This document shows positions 16,943 through 25,891 of a DNA stretch of 64,000 nt, one piece after another; the stretch's first letter is position 1; each line of letters begins with the position of its first letter. The notes under the pieces are model-generated. The model was not told where the DNA came from and searched no databases. It was given only the letters and a program-made list of their open reading frames with translations. Made by a program: the position numbers and the translations under genes. The DNA comes from Paenibacillus paridis (GTDB lineage Bacteria > Bacillota > Bacilli > Paenibacillales > Paenibacillaceae), in NCBI RefSeq assembly GCF_006345825.1, contig NZ_VCIX01000090.1:1-64000 (forward strand), in the 5' to 3' direction.

Positions 16943-17860
16943 ATGCCAATTAAAGTACCCGATAACCTTCCGGCCAAAGAAATTTTAAATCACGAGAACA
17001 TTTTCGTCATGGATGAGAGCGTCGCTTATCAGCAGGATATCCGGCCGCTCCGCATTGCGATCCTTAATTTAATGCCTACGAAGGAAACCACAGAGACGCA
17101 GCTGCTGAGGCTGATTGGCAACACGCCGCTGCAAGTTGAGGTTGTATTGCTGCACCCTAGAACGCATACGTCCAAAAATACATCGGCCGACCATTTGGAA
17201 TCCTTTTACAAAACGTTCGATGAAATTTCGCATGAGTATTATGACGGGCTCATCATTACGGGCGCCCCGGTTGAGCATATGCCATTTGATCAGGTTAACT
17301 ATTGGGAAGAGCTCAAGGAAATTATGGACTGGAGCACGAGGCGCGTAACCTCAACCTTCCATATCTGTTGGGCAGCGCAGGCTGGCCTATACCACCACTA
17401 CAATGTTCCTAAATATAATTTAGATGACAAAATGTTTGGGGTTTACCCTCATACGATCGAGAAGCGCAACGTGAACTTGCTGCGCGGCTTCGACGAAATG
17501 TTTTTTGTGCCGCAGTCACGTCACACGGAAGTTCGCCGTGAAGATATCGAAACGATTGAGGAGCTTGATATCTTATCGGAATCTTCGGATTCTGGCGTGT
17601 ACATTGTTGCATCGAAGGACGGTCGGCAAATCTTTGTCACCGGCCATTCCGAATATGACCCGACCTCGCTCAAGTACGAATATGACCGCGACCGGGCCAA
17701 AGGCCTTGAAATCGCTGTGCCAAAAAACTATTTCCCAGGCGACAACCCGGCTGGCGCACCGCTGTCCACTTGGCGTGCCCATGCGAACCTGCTGTTTTCG
17801 AACTGGCTGAACTATTACGTATATCAACAAACGCCGTTTGATTTGGGCGCAGGCATCTAA
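16943..17860 (+). CDS. metA: Homoserine O-acetyltransferase, MetA type
   Basis: A 305-residue MetA-family enzyme that activates homoserine in methionine synthesis. The triad is intact: C142 in FHICWAAQ, H235 and E237 in GHSEYD. Residue 111 is glutamate (GAPVE), the residue reported to favour acetyl-CoA over succinyl-CoA in Bacillus MetA enzymes, so the product is expected to be O-acetylhomoserine. I place the start at ATG 16943; an in-frame GTG at 16934 lies within the ribosome binding site GAGGAG. First gene of the S-box operon. Confidence 0.95.
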   Translation: MPIKVPDNLPAKEILNHENIFVMDESVAYQQDIRPLRIAILNLMPTKETTETQLLRLIGNTPLQVEVVLLHPRTHTSKNTSADHLESFYKTFDEISHEYYDGLIITGAPVEHMPFDQVNYWEELKEIMDWSTRRVTSTFHICWAAQAGLYHHYNVPKYNLDDKMFGVYPHTIEKRNVNLLRGFDEMFFVPQSRHTEVRREDIETIEELDILSESSDSGVYIVASKDGRQIFVTGHSEYDPTSLKYEYDRDRAKGLEIAVPKNYFPGDNPAGAPLSTWRAHANLLFSNWLNYYVYQQTPFDLGAGI

Positions 17861-17887
17861 CCATAGACGAGGGAGTGCGATTTAACC

Positions 17888-19051
17888 ATGAAAATTGAAA
17901 GCCAATTAGCTCAAATCGGATCTATTAAAGAGCCTGTAACCGGGGCAGTGAGTTTTCCAGTATATCAAGCTACCGCATTTCGCCATCCCAAGCTTGGAGA
18001 GAGCACGGGATTTGACTATGCGCGTACAAAAAGCCCGACAAGAGCCGTTCTTGAAGAGGCGGCAGCACAATTGGAAGCTGGCGATGCAGCGTTTGCCTGT
18101 AGCTCCGGCATGGCTGCACTGCAAACGATTTTCGCTCTGTTCAGCCAAGGCGATCATTTGATTGTGTCGCTTGACTTGTATGGAGGCACTTATCGTTTGC
18201 TGGAGCGGATCATGTCCAGATTTGGCGTTACGGCTTCTTATGTAGATACCAATGATATTGATGCCATGTCCACATTATGGACGCCTAATACCAAGGCGGT
18301 ACTTATCGAAACGCCAACCAATCCGCTCATGATGATTACCGATATCGAACGGGTAGCGGCATGGGCAAAATCAAAAGGCTTGCTAACGATTGTTGACAAT
18401 ACGCTGCTGACGCCGTTTTTCCAGCGCCCTATCGAACTTGGAGCAGACATTATCATTCATAGCGCGACTAAATATTTGGGTGGGCACAATGATGTGCTGG
18501 CAGGGCTTATCGTTACCAAAGGCAAGGAATTGTCCGAAGAAATGGCGTTTCTGCATAACTCGATCGGAGCGGTGCTCGGACCACAGGATTCATGGCTGCT
18601 CATGAGAGGCATGAAGACACTGGCTTTGCGCATGGAGCGCCATCAGCATAACGCGACTGCGATTGCCAATTATCTGTTAGAGCATCCAGCTGTCGAGGAT
18701 GTTTATTACCCAGCCCTTCCGCATCATCCGGGCTACGATATCCAAAACAAGCAGTCGTCCGGCAATACGGGCATTTTCTCCTTCCGCTTGAAGGATTCAC
18801 GTTATGTAGAGCCTATTCTGCGCCACATTAAGCTTATCGCTTTCGCAGAGAGCCTAGGCGGCGTGGAATCCTTGATGACTTACCCGGCGGTCCAGACTCA
18901 TGCGGACATTCCGATTGAAATCCGCCAGGCGATTGGGGTAGATGACCGTTTGCTTCGTTTCTCTGTCGGCATTGAGCATGCCGACGATTTAATTCATGAT
19001 TTGGCGCAAGCGCTGGAAGCGGCCAAACAAGAGATTGGGGAGGTACTGTAA
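17888..19051 (+). CDS. metI: Cystathionine gamma-synthase / O-acetylhomoserine thiolyase
   Basis: A 387-residue PLP enzyme of the Cys/Met metabolism family. The PLP lysine is K195 in HSATKYLGGH; SSGMAA (72-77) binds the phosphate. It condenses O-acetylhomoserine with cysteine (or sulfide). Assignment as MetI rather than MetC rests on gene order (metA-metI-metC, as in the B. subtilis metIC pair) and overall resemblance; the two paralogues are hard to separate by eye. ATG 17888 lies 27 bp after metA. Confidence 0.9.
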   Translation: MKIESQLAQIGSIKEPVTGAVSFPVYQATAFRHPKLGESTGFDYARTKSPTRAVLEEAAAQLEAGDAAFACSSGMAALQTIFALFSQGDHLIVSLDLYGGTYRLLERIMSRFGVTASYVDTNDIDAMSTLWTPNTKAVLIETPTNPLMMITDIERVAAWAKSKGLLTIVDNTLLTPFFQRPIELGADIIIHSATKYLGGHNDVLAGLIVTKGKELSEEMAFLHNSIGAVLGPQDSWLLMRGMKTLALRMERHQHNATAIANYLLEHPAVEDVYYPALPHHPGYDIQNKQSSGNTGIFSFRLKDSRYVEPILRHIKLIAFAESLGGVESLMTYPAVQTHADIPIEIRQAIGVDDRLLRFSVGIEHADDLIHDLAQALEAAKQEIGEVL

Positions 19052-19054
19052 AGG

Positions 19055-20227
19055 ATGGGTCACGATAACGATAAGATTGCACCGCAAGATCGCCGCTTTG
19101 CGACTAAACTGATTCATTTTGGTGCTGAAATCGATGAACATACAGGCGCTTCTAGCGTTCCGATATACCAGGCTTCAACGTTCCACCACCATGATATTTT
19201 TAATCCGCCGCAATATGATTACAGCCGCTCGGGCAACCCTACTCGCCAAGCGCTGGAGGATTATATCGCACTTCTCGAGGGTGGATCACGAGGCTTCGCA
19301 TTTGCATCCGGGATGGCTGCCATATCCACGACATTTCTGCTGCTGTCCGCTGGGGAGCATGTCATTGTAACCGAGGATGTGTACGGCGGAACGTACCGTT
19401 TGCTGACTTCGATTCTAGATCGTCTTGGCATTGAGTCGACTTTTGTAGACATGACCGATTTTGAAGCGGTCAAAGCGGCGCTGAAGCCGAATACGAAGGC
19501 TGTATTTATGGAAACACCTTCGAACCCGACGCTTAAAATCACCAACATAGCGGAAACCACTGCGTGGGCGAAAGAGCATGGTTTGCTCACCATGCTCGAC
19601 AACACGTTCATGACGCCTTATCACCAGCGTCCGATCGAACATGGCGTAGATATCGTGCTGCATAGCGCAACGAAGTTCCTTGGCGGTCATAGCGACGTGC
19701 TTGCAGGGCTTGCAGTAACGGCCGATGAAGGGCTTGGCAAGCGGCTGAAGCAGCTTCAGAACGGAATGGGCACTGTGCTTAGCGCGCAGGAGTCATGGCT
19801 GCTGATGCGCGGAATGAAGACGCTCAAGGCGCGGATGGAATATAGTGAACGCAGTGCCCGCAGACTTGCGGAATGGCTGTCGGAGCACAAGGAAGTTACA
19901 GCTGTATATTATCCTGGTTTGGAGAACCATCCAGGCCGTGCTATCCATGAAAAGCAATCGCTTGGTTACGGAGCTGTTGTGTCCTTTGATGTGGGCAGCG
20001 GAGAGCGTGCCAAGTCTTTGCTTAGCAAGGTTCAAATTCCTCTCGTAGCGGTTAGTTTGGGTGCAGTGGAGAGCATACTCTCGTATCCGGCCATGATGTC
20101 GCATGCCGCTATGCCAAAAGAAGTGCGTCATGCCCGCGGCATTACTGACGGGCTTGTACGTTACTCGGTCGGCCTTGAAGATATTGAAGATTTGCTTGAG
20201 GATCTGGATCAGGCACTTCGTGGCTAA
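19055..20227 (+). CDS. metC: Cystathionine beta-lyase
   Basis: A 390-residue PLP enzyme that splits cystathionine to homocysteine, pyruvate and ammonia. PLP lysine K207 (HSATKFLGGH), phosphate-binding ASGMAA (84-89), and YDYSRSGNPTR at about residue 54 are typical. It begins 3 bp after the metI stop, with GGGGAGG inside the metI end, so the two are translationally coupled. A strong terminator follows. Confidence 0.9.
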   Translation: MGHDNDKIAPQDRRFATKLIHFGAEIDEHTGASSVPIYQASTFHHHDIFNPPQYDYSRSGNPTRQALEDYIALLEGGSRGFAFASGMAAISTTFLLLSAGEHVIVTEDVYGGTYRLLTSILDRLGIESTFVDMTDFEAVKAALKPNTKAVFMETPSNPTLKITNIAETTAWAKEHGLLTMLDNTFMTPYHQRPIEHGVDIVLHSATKFLGGHSDVLAGLAVTADEGLGKRLKQLQNGMGTVLSAQESWLLMRGMKTLKARMEYSERSARRLAEWLSEHKEVTAVYYPGLENHPGRAIHEKQSLGYGAVVSFDVGSGERAKSLLSKVQIPLVAVSLGAVESILSYPAMMSHAAMPKEVRHARGITDGLVRYSVGLEDIEDLLEDLDQALRG

Positions 20228-20245
20228 TTAGGACAAAATGAAAGA

Positions 20246-20283
20246 AAAACACGGCTGGTCATGCAGACACGCCGTGTTTTTCC
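20246..20283 (+). terminator. met operon terminator
   Basis: AAAAACACGGC / GCCGTGTTTTT, an 11-bp stem with T tract, 18 bp after metC. Confidence 0.92.
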
Positions 20284-20393
20284 TTATTAAAGGCCGAGAG
20301 GGCAGCATATGGCAAGTGACTTAGGCTGCTCATTTATGTTAGGATAAAGTCATTGAATGTTTACCTAGAATGGAACTAAGGAGGTCTTGCGGA

Positions 20394-21530
20394 ATGGGAA
20401 CGTTAGACCATATTTTGGATAAAGCGTTGCGCGGCGAGCGAATAGGGCTCGAAGAAGGCATGGAGCTGCTCGCTTCCGATCAGATTGAGAAAATGGGTCA
20501 TGTTGCAAATCAGATTATGTTAAAACATCATCCGGAGCCAATTACGACGTTTGTCGTTGGGCGGAATGTGAATTATACGAACGTGTGTGATGTATATTGC
20601 CGTTTTTGCGCGTTTTACCGTGCACCGGGCTCGAAGGAAGGTTACGTCCTGCCGGATGAAACGATTTTGAGCAAAATTCAGGAGACGGTGGACGTTGGCG
20701 GTACCGAGATTTTGATGCAGGGCGGTACGAACCCTAATTTGCCATTTACGTATTATACAGATCTGCTTCGCAAGATTAAGCAGCAATTTCCGGACATTAC
20801 GATGCACTCGTTCTCACCGGCAGAAATTCAGAAAATGAAGGTTGTATCCGATGGGCTCTCCTTAGATGAAGTGATCAAAGCGCTGCATGAGGCCGGACTC
20901 GATTCGTTGCCAGGCGGCGGCGCTGAAATTTTGGATGACCGCACCCGCCGCAAGATCAGCCGGATGAAAGGATCTTGGACCGACTGGATGGATGTTATGA
21001 AGTCGGCACATCGCCATGGCATGAATACGACGGCGACGATGGTATACGGCCTCGGCGAGACGGTTGAAGAGCGCGCGTTACATATGATGCGCATCCGCGA
21101 TGCCCAAGACGAATGCATTGCGAACAAATATGATTCGACAGGCTTCTTGGCGTTTATTTCTTGGCCATTCCAGCCGGACAATACGAATCTAAAGCTGGAG
21201 AAAGCGAAGCCTGAAGAGTACCTGCGCATCGTGGCTGCCAGCCGGATCATGCTCGACAACATTCCGAACTTCCAATCATCGTGGGTAACGATGGGCCCTG
21301 AGATGGGTAAGCTGTCGCTGTCCTACGGCTGCAATGACTTCGGAAGCACGATGATCGAGGAGAATGTCGTTTCCGCTGCGGGCACTACGCACAAAGTAAA
21401 CATCGAACTTATACTTGAACTTATCCGTGAAGTTGGCAAGATTCCTGCACAGCGGGATACGAAATACAATATTTTGAAGATGTACAACGACACCGACAAA
21501 GCGGAGCTTGATTTTGTTATGCAAAATTAG
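20394..21530 (+). CDS. mqnC: Cyclic dehypoxanthine futalosine synthase
   Basis: A 378-residue radical-SAM enzyme of the futalosine pathway to menaquinone. The cluster motif CxxxCxxC is C65, C69, C72 (CDVYCRFC), followed by AFYRAPGS; LMQGGTNPNLP and SLPGGGAEIL are typical of the MqnC/MqnE/CofH group. I chose ATG 20394 because AAGGAGGT stands 8 bp upstream; an in-frame ATG at 20370 precedes that site. MqnC is preferred over CofH because there is no F420 context, although the families are related. Monocistronic by flanking terminators. Confidence 0.92.
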   Translation: MGTLDHILDKALRGERIGLEEGMELLASDQIEKMGHVANQIMLKHHPEPITTFVVGRNVNYTNVCDVYCRFCAFYRAPGSKEGYVLPDETILSKIQETVDVGGTEILMQGGTNPNLPFTYYTDLLRKIKQQFPDITMHSFSPAEIQKMKVVSDGLSLDEVIKALHEAGLDSLPGGGAEILDDRTRRKISRMKGSWTDWMDVMKSAHRHGMNTTATMVYGLGETVEERALHMMRIRDAQDECIANKYDSTGFLAFISWPFQPDNTNLKLEKAKPEEYLRIVAASRIMLDNIPNFQSSWVTMGPEMGKLSLSYGCNDFGSTMIEENVVSAAGTTHKVNIELILELIREVGKIPAQRDTKYNILKMYNDTDKAELDFVMQN

Positions 21531-21559
21531 CCCTTTTCCGTTGCCAAATAGGCTAAATG

Positions 21560-21616
21560 AAAAACGTCTGCAGATCTCCTTTCCATGGAAAGGGACGATT
21601 CGCAGGCGTTTTTTTG
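21560..21616 (+). terminator. mqnC terminator
   Basis: Outer arms AAAACGTCTGC / GCAGGCGTTTT with the inner palindrome CCTTTCCATGGAAAGG, followed by a seven-base T run. Confidence 0.88.
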
Positions 21617-21665
21617 TCTTTATGCCAGCGTATGGACAGCTCCCTTACATTCCAATGTCTTCATC

Positions 21666-21694
21666 GTATATCCCCGTACGCCGCACCATATACT
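21666..21694 (+). promoter_or_regulatory. Possible sigma-E/K promoter of ytxC
   Basis: GTATAT, 15-bp spacer, CATATACT resembles a mother-cell sporulation promoter (-10 CATAnnnT). It is 26 bp upstream of the ytxC start. Confidence 0.35.
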
Positions 21695-21719
21695 GATAAG
21701 GAAAGAAAGGGGTGAGCTC

Positions 21720-22652
21720 ATGGAGCTATATACAGTATCGCTGCCAGCAAGCCTGAAGGCGTCAGCGGGCAAGTTAATCCAGCTGTTAACCGATCAAACG
21801 AATGTTGATTTACATATGGGTTCAGATGAGGCGCAACCAGCCGTCGTTGAAATGATAGCGATATCGGAGCAGGATGTGCAGTGTCAGGCGATATTTCCGC
21901 ATTTCCAATTGAAGGCGCATGGCCCGGCTACCTATAAGGCAGCAGCGGCAGCTATTGCCGAATTTGTGGTCAGTGAACTGGAGCCGGGCATGCTGGCAGC
22001 CATCATTCGCAAGAAATACAAGAATCATAATACAAGCGAGACGGCTGCTATTGAACGGTACTGCCATGACTTGCTGCACGGAAAAGAGTGGGACGGCTTA
22101 GGGGCTAAATTTCATGACGCGGACCGATTAAGGCGCAAAAATAAAGTGTTGGCAGAGGTCGAGCTTTTTTTGGAGGAAAATACGCAGCTTAATATAAATG
22201 GCTTCATTCGTTTCCGGCTGGAGCCCTACCGCAAGGAATTGGCTGAGGTTGTGGAATATGCGCTCGATGAGTATGTGCTCGACAAACAATATCAGGAGTT
22301 TATTTCCTTATTGAAATATTTTGTTTTTCTGCAGGATACGAAGCTGCCTATGGTTCATCTGCTGCATAAAGGCGGCCATGACTTCATGCTGTACGATGAT
22401 GCCTTCGAGCTGCTGGACCCGAATCCGCCGGCCGATCGCATCGTAGCGGAAATGCTGGAGACGGAAATGAATATTGAGGATATGGTTATCAGCTCGCTAA
22501 TTGCCGTATCGCCAAAGCATATCACGATTCATACGAGGCAGCAGGATATGCAGGTCATTCGCACCATTGAGACGATATTTGACCAGCGGGTAACCGTATG
22601 CGTCCAGTGCGCATCTTGCAGCAGCAGCCTTGATGAGCTCGTGCAGCCTTAA
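21720..22652 (+). CDS. ytxC: Sporulation-associated protein YtxC
   Basis: A 310-residue cytoplasmic protein of the YtxC family, which carries a sporulation annotation but has no known biochemical activity. No signal peptide or membrane segment. Recognisable parts are NINGFIRFRLEPYRKEL (about residue 158), VDEYVLDKQYQEFISLLKYFV-like sequence and a C-terminal TIETIFDQRVTVCVQC with three cysteines (C x2 C). The gene order ytxC-thrS is that of B. subtilis, which supports the call. ATG 21720 follows AAAGGGGTGA; the frame extends upstream without a site. Confidence 0.88.
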   Translation: MELYTVSLPASLKASAGKLIQLLTDQTNVDLHMGSDEAQPAVVEMIAISEQDVQCQAIFPHFQLKAHGPATYKAAAAAIAEFVVSELEPGMLAAIIRKKYKNHNTSETAAIERYCHDLLHGKEWDGLGAKFHDADRLRRKNKVLAEVELFLEENTQLNINGFIRFRLEPYRKELAEVVEYALDEYVLDKQYQEFISLLKYFVFLQDTKLPMVHLLHKGGHDFMLYDDAFELLDPNPPADRIVAEMLETEMNIEDMVISSLIAVSPKHITIHTRQQDMQVIRTIETIFDQRVTVCVQCASCSSSLDELVQP

Positions 22653-22671
22653 GCAGGCGAAGGCAATAGCC

Positions 22672-22700
22672 TTGACCAAATGAAGGAACGGGGCTATAAT
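22672..22700 (+). promoter_or_regulatory. Sigma-A promoter of the thrS leader
   Basis: TTGACC, 17-bp spacer, TATAAT; predicts a start near 22707, at the 5' end of the T-box leader. Confidence 0.8.
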
Positions 22701-22706
22701 TATTTT

Positions 22707-23013
22707 CATACGAAATCTAATCGGCAATGACAAAGATACGTATCTGCTTATGATACTTGGTCCAGAGAGAGGAAACATGGCTGCAATTTCCTTCCACAAT
22801 GTCTGCAGGTATACCCCTTTGAAGCTGTATGGCCTAACCCGTAGCTTGCTCTAGATAGAGCAGAGCTATGAAAGTAAGCTGTACCGGAAATCTCCGTTAA
22901 CAGATAATACGAGGACTGCAGCACTAATGCTGAGCATGTTGTGCCAGTCGAAGTAGGGTGGAACCACGAGCACACAAGCACTCGTCCCTTTTTAGGGATG
23001 TGTGCTTTTTTTG
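22707..23013 (+). ncRNA. T-box leader (threonyl-tRNA responsive)
   Basis: The T-box core AGGGTGGAACCACGA is at 22955-22969, and a long stem I region precedes it. The terminator arms AGCACACA and TGTGTGCT enclose TCCCT / AGGGA and end in a T run (22969-23013). Uncharged tRNA-Thr is expected to bind and favour the antiterminator. A candidate specifier ACC lies near 22811, but I did not fold stem I to confirm it. Confidence 0.93.
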
Positions 23014-23060
23014 TGCGCTTTTTTTTGAATGCTTATACACAAATTGGAGGATGCAGGAAA

Positions 23061-24998
23061 ATGACAATTCAAATCACTTTGCCTGACGGCGCGGTAAGAG
23101 AATATGCCGCAGGCACAACCATTGAAGAAGTAGCGGGCTCGATTAGCACAGGCCTGCGCAAAAACGCGATTGCCGGTAAAATCGACGGTAAGGTCGTAGA
23201 CGTCTACACGCCGATCGAAGGCAATTCGGCTATTGAGATCGTTACGCTTGATTCGGCGGATGGCCTTGAGGTATACCGCCATAGTACGGCTCACTTGCTC
23301 GCTCAAGCGATTAAGCGCATTTATGGAAATGAAAAAGTGAAGCTGGGCATCGGTCCCGTTATCGAGGACGGCTTCTATTACGATATCGATATGGAACAAT
23401 CGCTGACGCCCGAGGATCTTATTAAGATCGAGAAGGAAATGGAAAAGATCGTTCAGCAAAACTTGGATATTCGCCGCCGAGTCGTAAGCCGTGACGAAGC
23501 TTTGGCTATCTTTACAGAGCTGGATGACAACCTGAAGCTAGAGCTCATTCGTGACCTGCCTGCGGATTCCGTCATTACGATGTATGATCAGGGCGAGTTT
23601 TTTGACTTGTGCCGCGGGCCGCATTTGCCGTCCACTGGCCGTATTAAAGCCTTCAAGCTGCTTAGCGTTGCGGGTGCGTACTGGCGTGGAGATTCCAAAA
23701 ACAAAATGCTGCAGCGGATTTACGGAACGGCGTTCCCGAAAAAAGCACAGCTTGATGAGCATCTCCATTTCTTGGAGGAAGCGAAGAAACGCGATCACCG
23801 GAAGCTTGGCCGCGAGCTCAAAATGTTCACGTTCTCCCGTGAAGTGGGACAAGGCCTTCCATTATGGCTGCCAAACGGCGCAAAGCTTCGCAGAACGATG
23901 GAGCGTTATATCGTAGATCTTGAGGAAAGCCTGGGCTATGAGCATGTATATACGCCAGTTTTGGCTAACGTAGAGCTCTACAAAACATCGGGTCACTGGG
24001 AGCACTACAGCGAGGATATGTTCCCGAAAATGATCATGGACAACGAGGAGCTTGTGCTTCGTCCGATGAACTGTCCGCATCATATGATGGTGTTTAAGAG
24101 CGATATGCGCAGCTACCGCGACTTGCCGGTAAGGATTGCCGAGCTTGGCACCATGCACCGCTATGAAATGTCAGGCGCGCTTACTGGTTTGCACCGCGTA
24201 CGTGCGATGACGCTGAACGACGCTCATATTTTCTGCCGTCCGGATCAAATCAAAGAAGAATTCGCTCGTGTTGTTAATTTGATCCGTAAGGTTTATGAGG
24301 ATTTCGGCATCAAGGAATACCGTTTCCGCTTGTCTTACCGGGATCCGAAGGATACCGAGAAATATTTCCAAAACGATGAAATGTGGGAGATGTCGCAGCG
24401 TATGCTGCGCGAGGTTGTTGAGGAACTGGAGCTTCCGTTCTTCGAAGCGGAAGGCGAGGCGGCGTTCTACGGTCCGAAGCTGGACGTTCAAATTAAAACG
24501 GCGCTTGGCAAAGAGGAGACATTGTCCACAGCTCAACTAGACTTCCTGCTTCCAGAGCGCTTTGAGCTTGAGTATGTAGGGGAGGACGGCAAGAAGCATC
24601 GCCCTGTTGTCATTCACCGCGGCATCATCAGCACGATGGAACGGATGACGGCGTTCTTGCTTGAGAACTTTGCAGGCGCTCTGCCTCTTTGGCTGTCTCC
24701 TGTTCAAGCGAAGGTTATTCCGGTATCGACAGCATATGAGGGCTATGCCCGCAAAGTGGCTGAGCAGTTGCAGCTAGGCGGCATTCGCGTCGAGAGCGAT
24801 TTGCGGAATGAGAAGCTTGGGTACAAGATTCGTGAAGCGCAGCTGGAGAAAGCGCCTTATATGCTCGTCGTAGGCGAGAATGAGATGCAAGCGGAAGCGG
24901 TATCGGTCCGCAAACGCGGAGAAGGCGATCTTGGAGCTATGCCGCTCGCAGAGCTGGTTACGCTGCTTAAGAAGCAAATTTCCGACAAAGAACAATAA
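23061..24998 (+). CDS. thrS: Threonyl-tRNA synthetase
   Basis: A 645-residue class II synthetase. Domains in order: TGS (about 1-62), the editing domain with HSTAHLLAQA (about residue 73) and later metal ligands, then the catalytic core with RPMNCPHHMM (zinc cysteine), HRYEMSGALTGLHRVR (motif 2) and HRGIISTMERM (motif 3), and finally the anticodon-binding domain from about 535. Start ATG 23061 follows GGAGGATGCAGG. Controlled by the T-box leader. Confidence 0.97.
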   Translation: MTIQITLPDGAVREYAAGTTIEEVAGSISTGLRKNAIAGKIDGKVVDVYTPIEGNSAIEIVTLDSADGLEVYRHSTAHLLAQAIKRIYGNEKVKLGIGPVIEDGFYYDIDMEQSLTPEDLIKIEKEMEKIVQQNLDIRRRVVSRDEALAIFTELDDNLKLELIRDLPADSVITMYDQGEFFDLCRGPHLPSTGRIKAFKLLSVAGAYWRGDSKNKMLQRIYGTAFPKKAQLDEHLHFLEEAKKRDHRKLGRELKMFTFSREVGQGLPLWLPNGAKLRRTMERYIVDLEESLGYEHVYTPVLANVELYKTSGHWEHYSEDMFPKMIMDNEELVLRPMNCPHHMMVFKSDMRSYRDLPVRIAELGTMHRYEMSGALTGLHRVRAMTLNDAHIFCRPDQIKEEFARVVNLIRKVYEDFGIKEYRFRLSYRDPKDTEKYFQNDEMWEMSQRMLREVVEELELPFFEAEGEAAFYGPKLDVQIKTALGKEETLSTAQLDFLLPERFELEYVGEDGKKHRPVVIHRGIISTMERMTAFLLENFAGALPLWLSPVQAKVIPVSTAYEGYARKVAEQLQLGGIRVESDLRNEKLGYKIREAQLEKAPYMLVVGENEMQAEAVSVRKRGEGDLGAMPLAELVTLLKKQISDKEQ

Positions 24999-25010
24999 AA
25001 GATTACGCAT

Positions 25011-25076
25011 AAAGCTTGTGCCATCGGGGCATTATTCTTCTGAGGAGGAAGTCATCCGATGGTCACAAGCTTTTTT
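25011..25076 (+). terminator. thrS terminator overlapping the next gene's start
   Basis: AAAGCTTGTGCCATCGG (25011-25027) pairs with CCGATGG-T-CACAAGCTTT (25056-25073): 17 base pairs with one bulged T, then TTTT. The loop holds the ribosome binding site GAGGAGGAA of the following gene, and the 3' arm contains its ATG (25059-25061). Confidence 0.8.
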
Positions 25077-25670
25077 GATTGGAGAAAAAAAATTACTGCT
25101 TTGGTGCTTTTGATTGCACTTGCTTTCGGTCTTAATACAGCGAGCCGTCCAGTGCAGGCAGAGGCGGCATCCCCAGCTCCAGGTAAAGAGGCAATCGATG
25201 CTCTTGCTAGCAACCGTTCAGATTCCTTGGATTCCGCGGCCGGTTCGTCGAAGAAGGCGAAGCCGGATACTGTAGAGGTTATAGCGACCGGCTATACGGC
25301 TGGCGTGGAATCGACGGGCAAGCGTCCCGGCCATCCGCAATACGGCATTACGTACTCGGGCGTTAAAGTGAGAAGGGACCAGGTATCCACGATCGCGGCA
25401 GATACGAAGCTTTTTCCGATAGGCACCTTGCTCTATATCCCCGGGTATGGATATGGCGTTGTGGCGGACACGGGTTCGGCAATAAAGGGAAAGAAAATTG
25501 ATTTGTATTTTGAAACCATTAAACAAGTTTATGAGCAGTGGGGCAAGCGTACGGTTCAGGTAGAGGTGCTGCGCAGAGGCACGGGAAAGCTTTCGCAGGC
25601 TTGGCTGAATCAGATCAATCTGGCGATTGAAGCAGGAAAACCGATTCCGCAGACGTATTTGGAATCGTAA
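25059..25670 (+). CDS. Secreted 3D-domain protein
   Basis: A 203-residue exported protein. Residues 1-36 form a signal peptide (basic WRKK, hydrophobic ITALVLLIALAFG, then a cleavage region around AEAA). A low-complexity stretch follows. The C-terminal half (about 78-175) is a 3D domain, the double-psi barrel of the MltA/RlpA-related lytic enzymes, with three aspartates in AADTK, VADTGS and KIDLYF. Such proteins in Bacilli (YuiC, YocH, YabE types) cleave or bind peptidoglycan. The start codon lies in the 3' arm of the thrS terminator, with the ribosome binding site in its loop. Confidence 0.88.
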   Translation: MVTSFFDWRKKITALVLLIALAFGLNTASRPVQAEAASPAPGKEAIDALASNRSDSLDSAAGSSKKAKPDTVEVIATGYTAGVESTGKRPGHPQYGITYSGVKVRRDQVSTIAADTKLFPIGTLLYIPGYGYGVVADTGSAIKGKKIDLYFETIKQVYEQWGKRTVQVEVLRRGTGKLSQAWLNQINLAIEAGKPIPQTYLES

Positions 25671-25677
25671 AATACTC

Positions 25678-25706
25678 GTATAATAAACGGCAAGAATGCC
25701 ATACTA
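25678..25706 (+). promoter_or_regulatory. Sigma-G-type promoter of the small SASP gene
   Basis: GTATA, 17-bp spacer, CATACTA fits the forespore sigma-G consensus (GHATR / CATNHTA). It lies 26 bp upstream of the start codon. Confidence 0.7.
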
Positions 25707-25731
25707 TCATTGACACGGGGAGGTGAATACA

Positions 25732-25860
25732 ATGGCTAAAAACAAAAATAACAAAGCCCAAAACAATCAGTACAATGCAGAATTCGCTGAAGAATTGAAT
25801 CAAAATAACGCTGCTGGCAAACAAGCGGCGAACACGGCTCAACAAAAAGCCGAGAAGTAA
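25732..25860 (+). CDS. Gamma-type small acid-soluble spore protein
   Basis: A 42-residue Asn/Gln/Ala/Lys-rich hydrophilic protein: MAKNKNNKAQ at the start, then YNAEFAEELNQNN and AAGKQAANTAQQ. The composition and the EFAEEL-N segment resemble gamma-type SASPs, spore proteins degraded during germination as an amino-acid reserve. GGGGAGGTG precedes ATG 25732. A sigma-G-like promoter lies upstream and a clear terminator downstream, which supports a forespore-expressed single gene. It is shorter than SspE of B. subtilis. Confidence 0.82.
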   Translation: MAKNKNNKAQNNQYNAEFAEELNQNNAAGKQAANTAQQKAEK

Positions 25861-25891
25861 CATTTTTGCTATGCAATAAGAAGAAATAACG

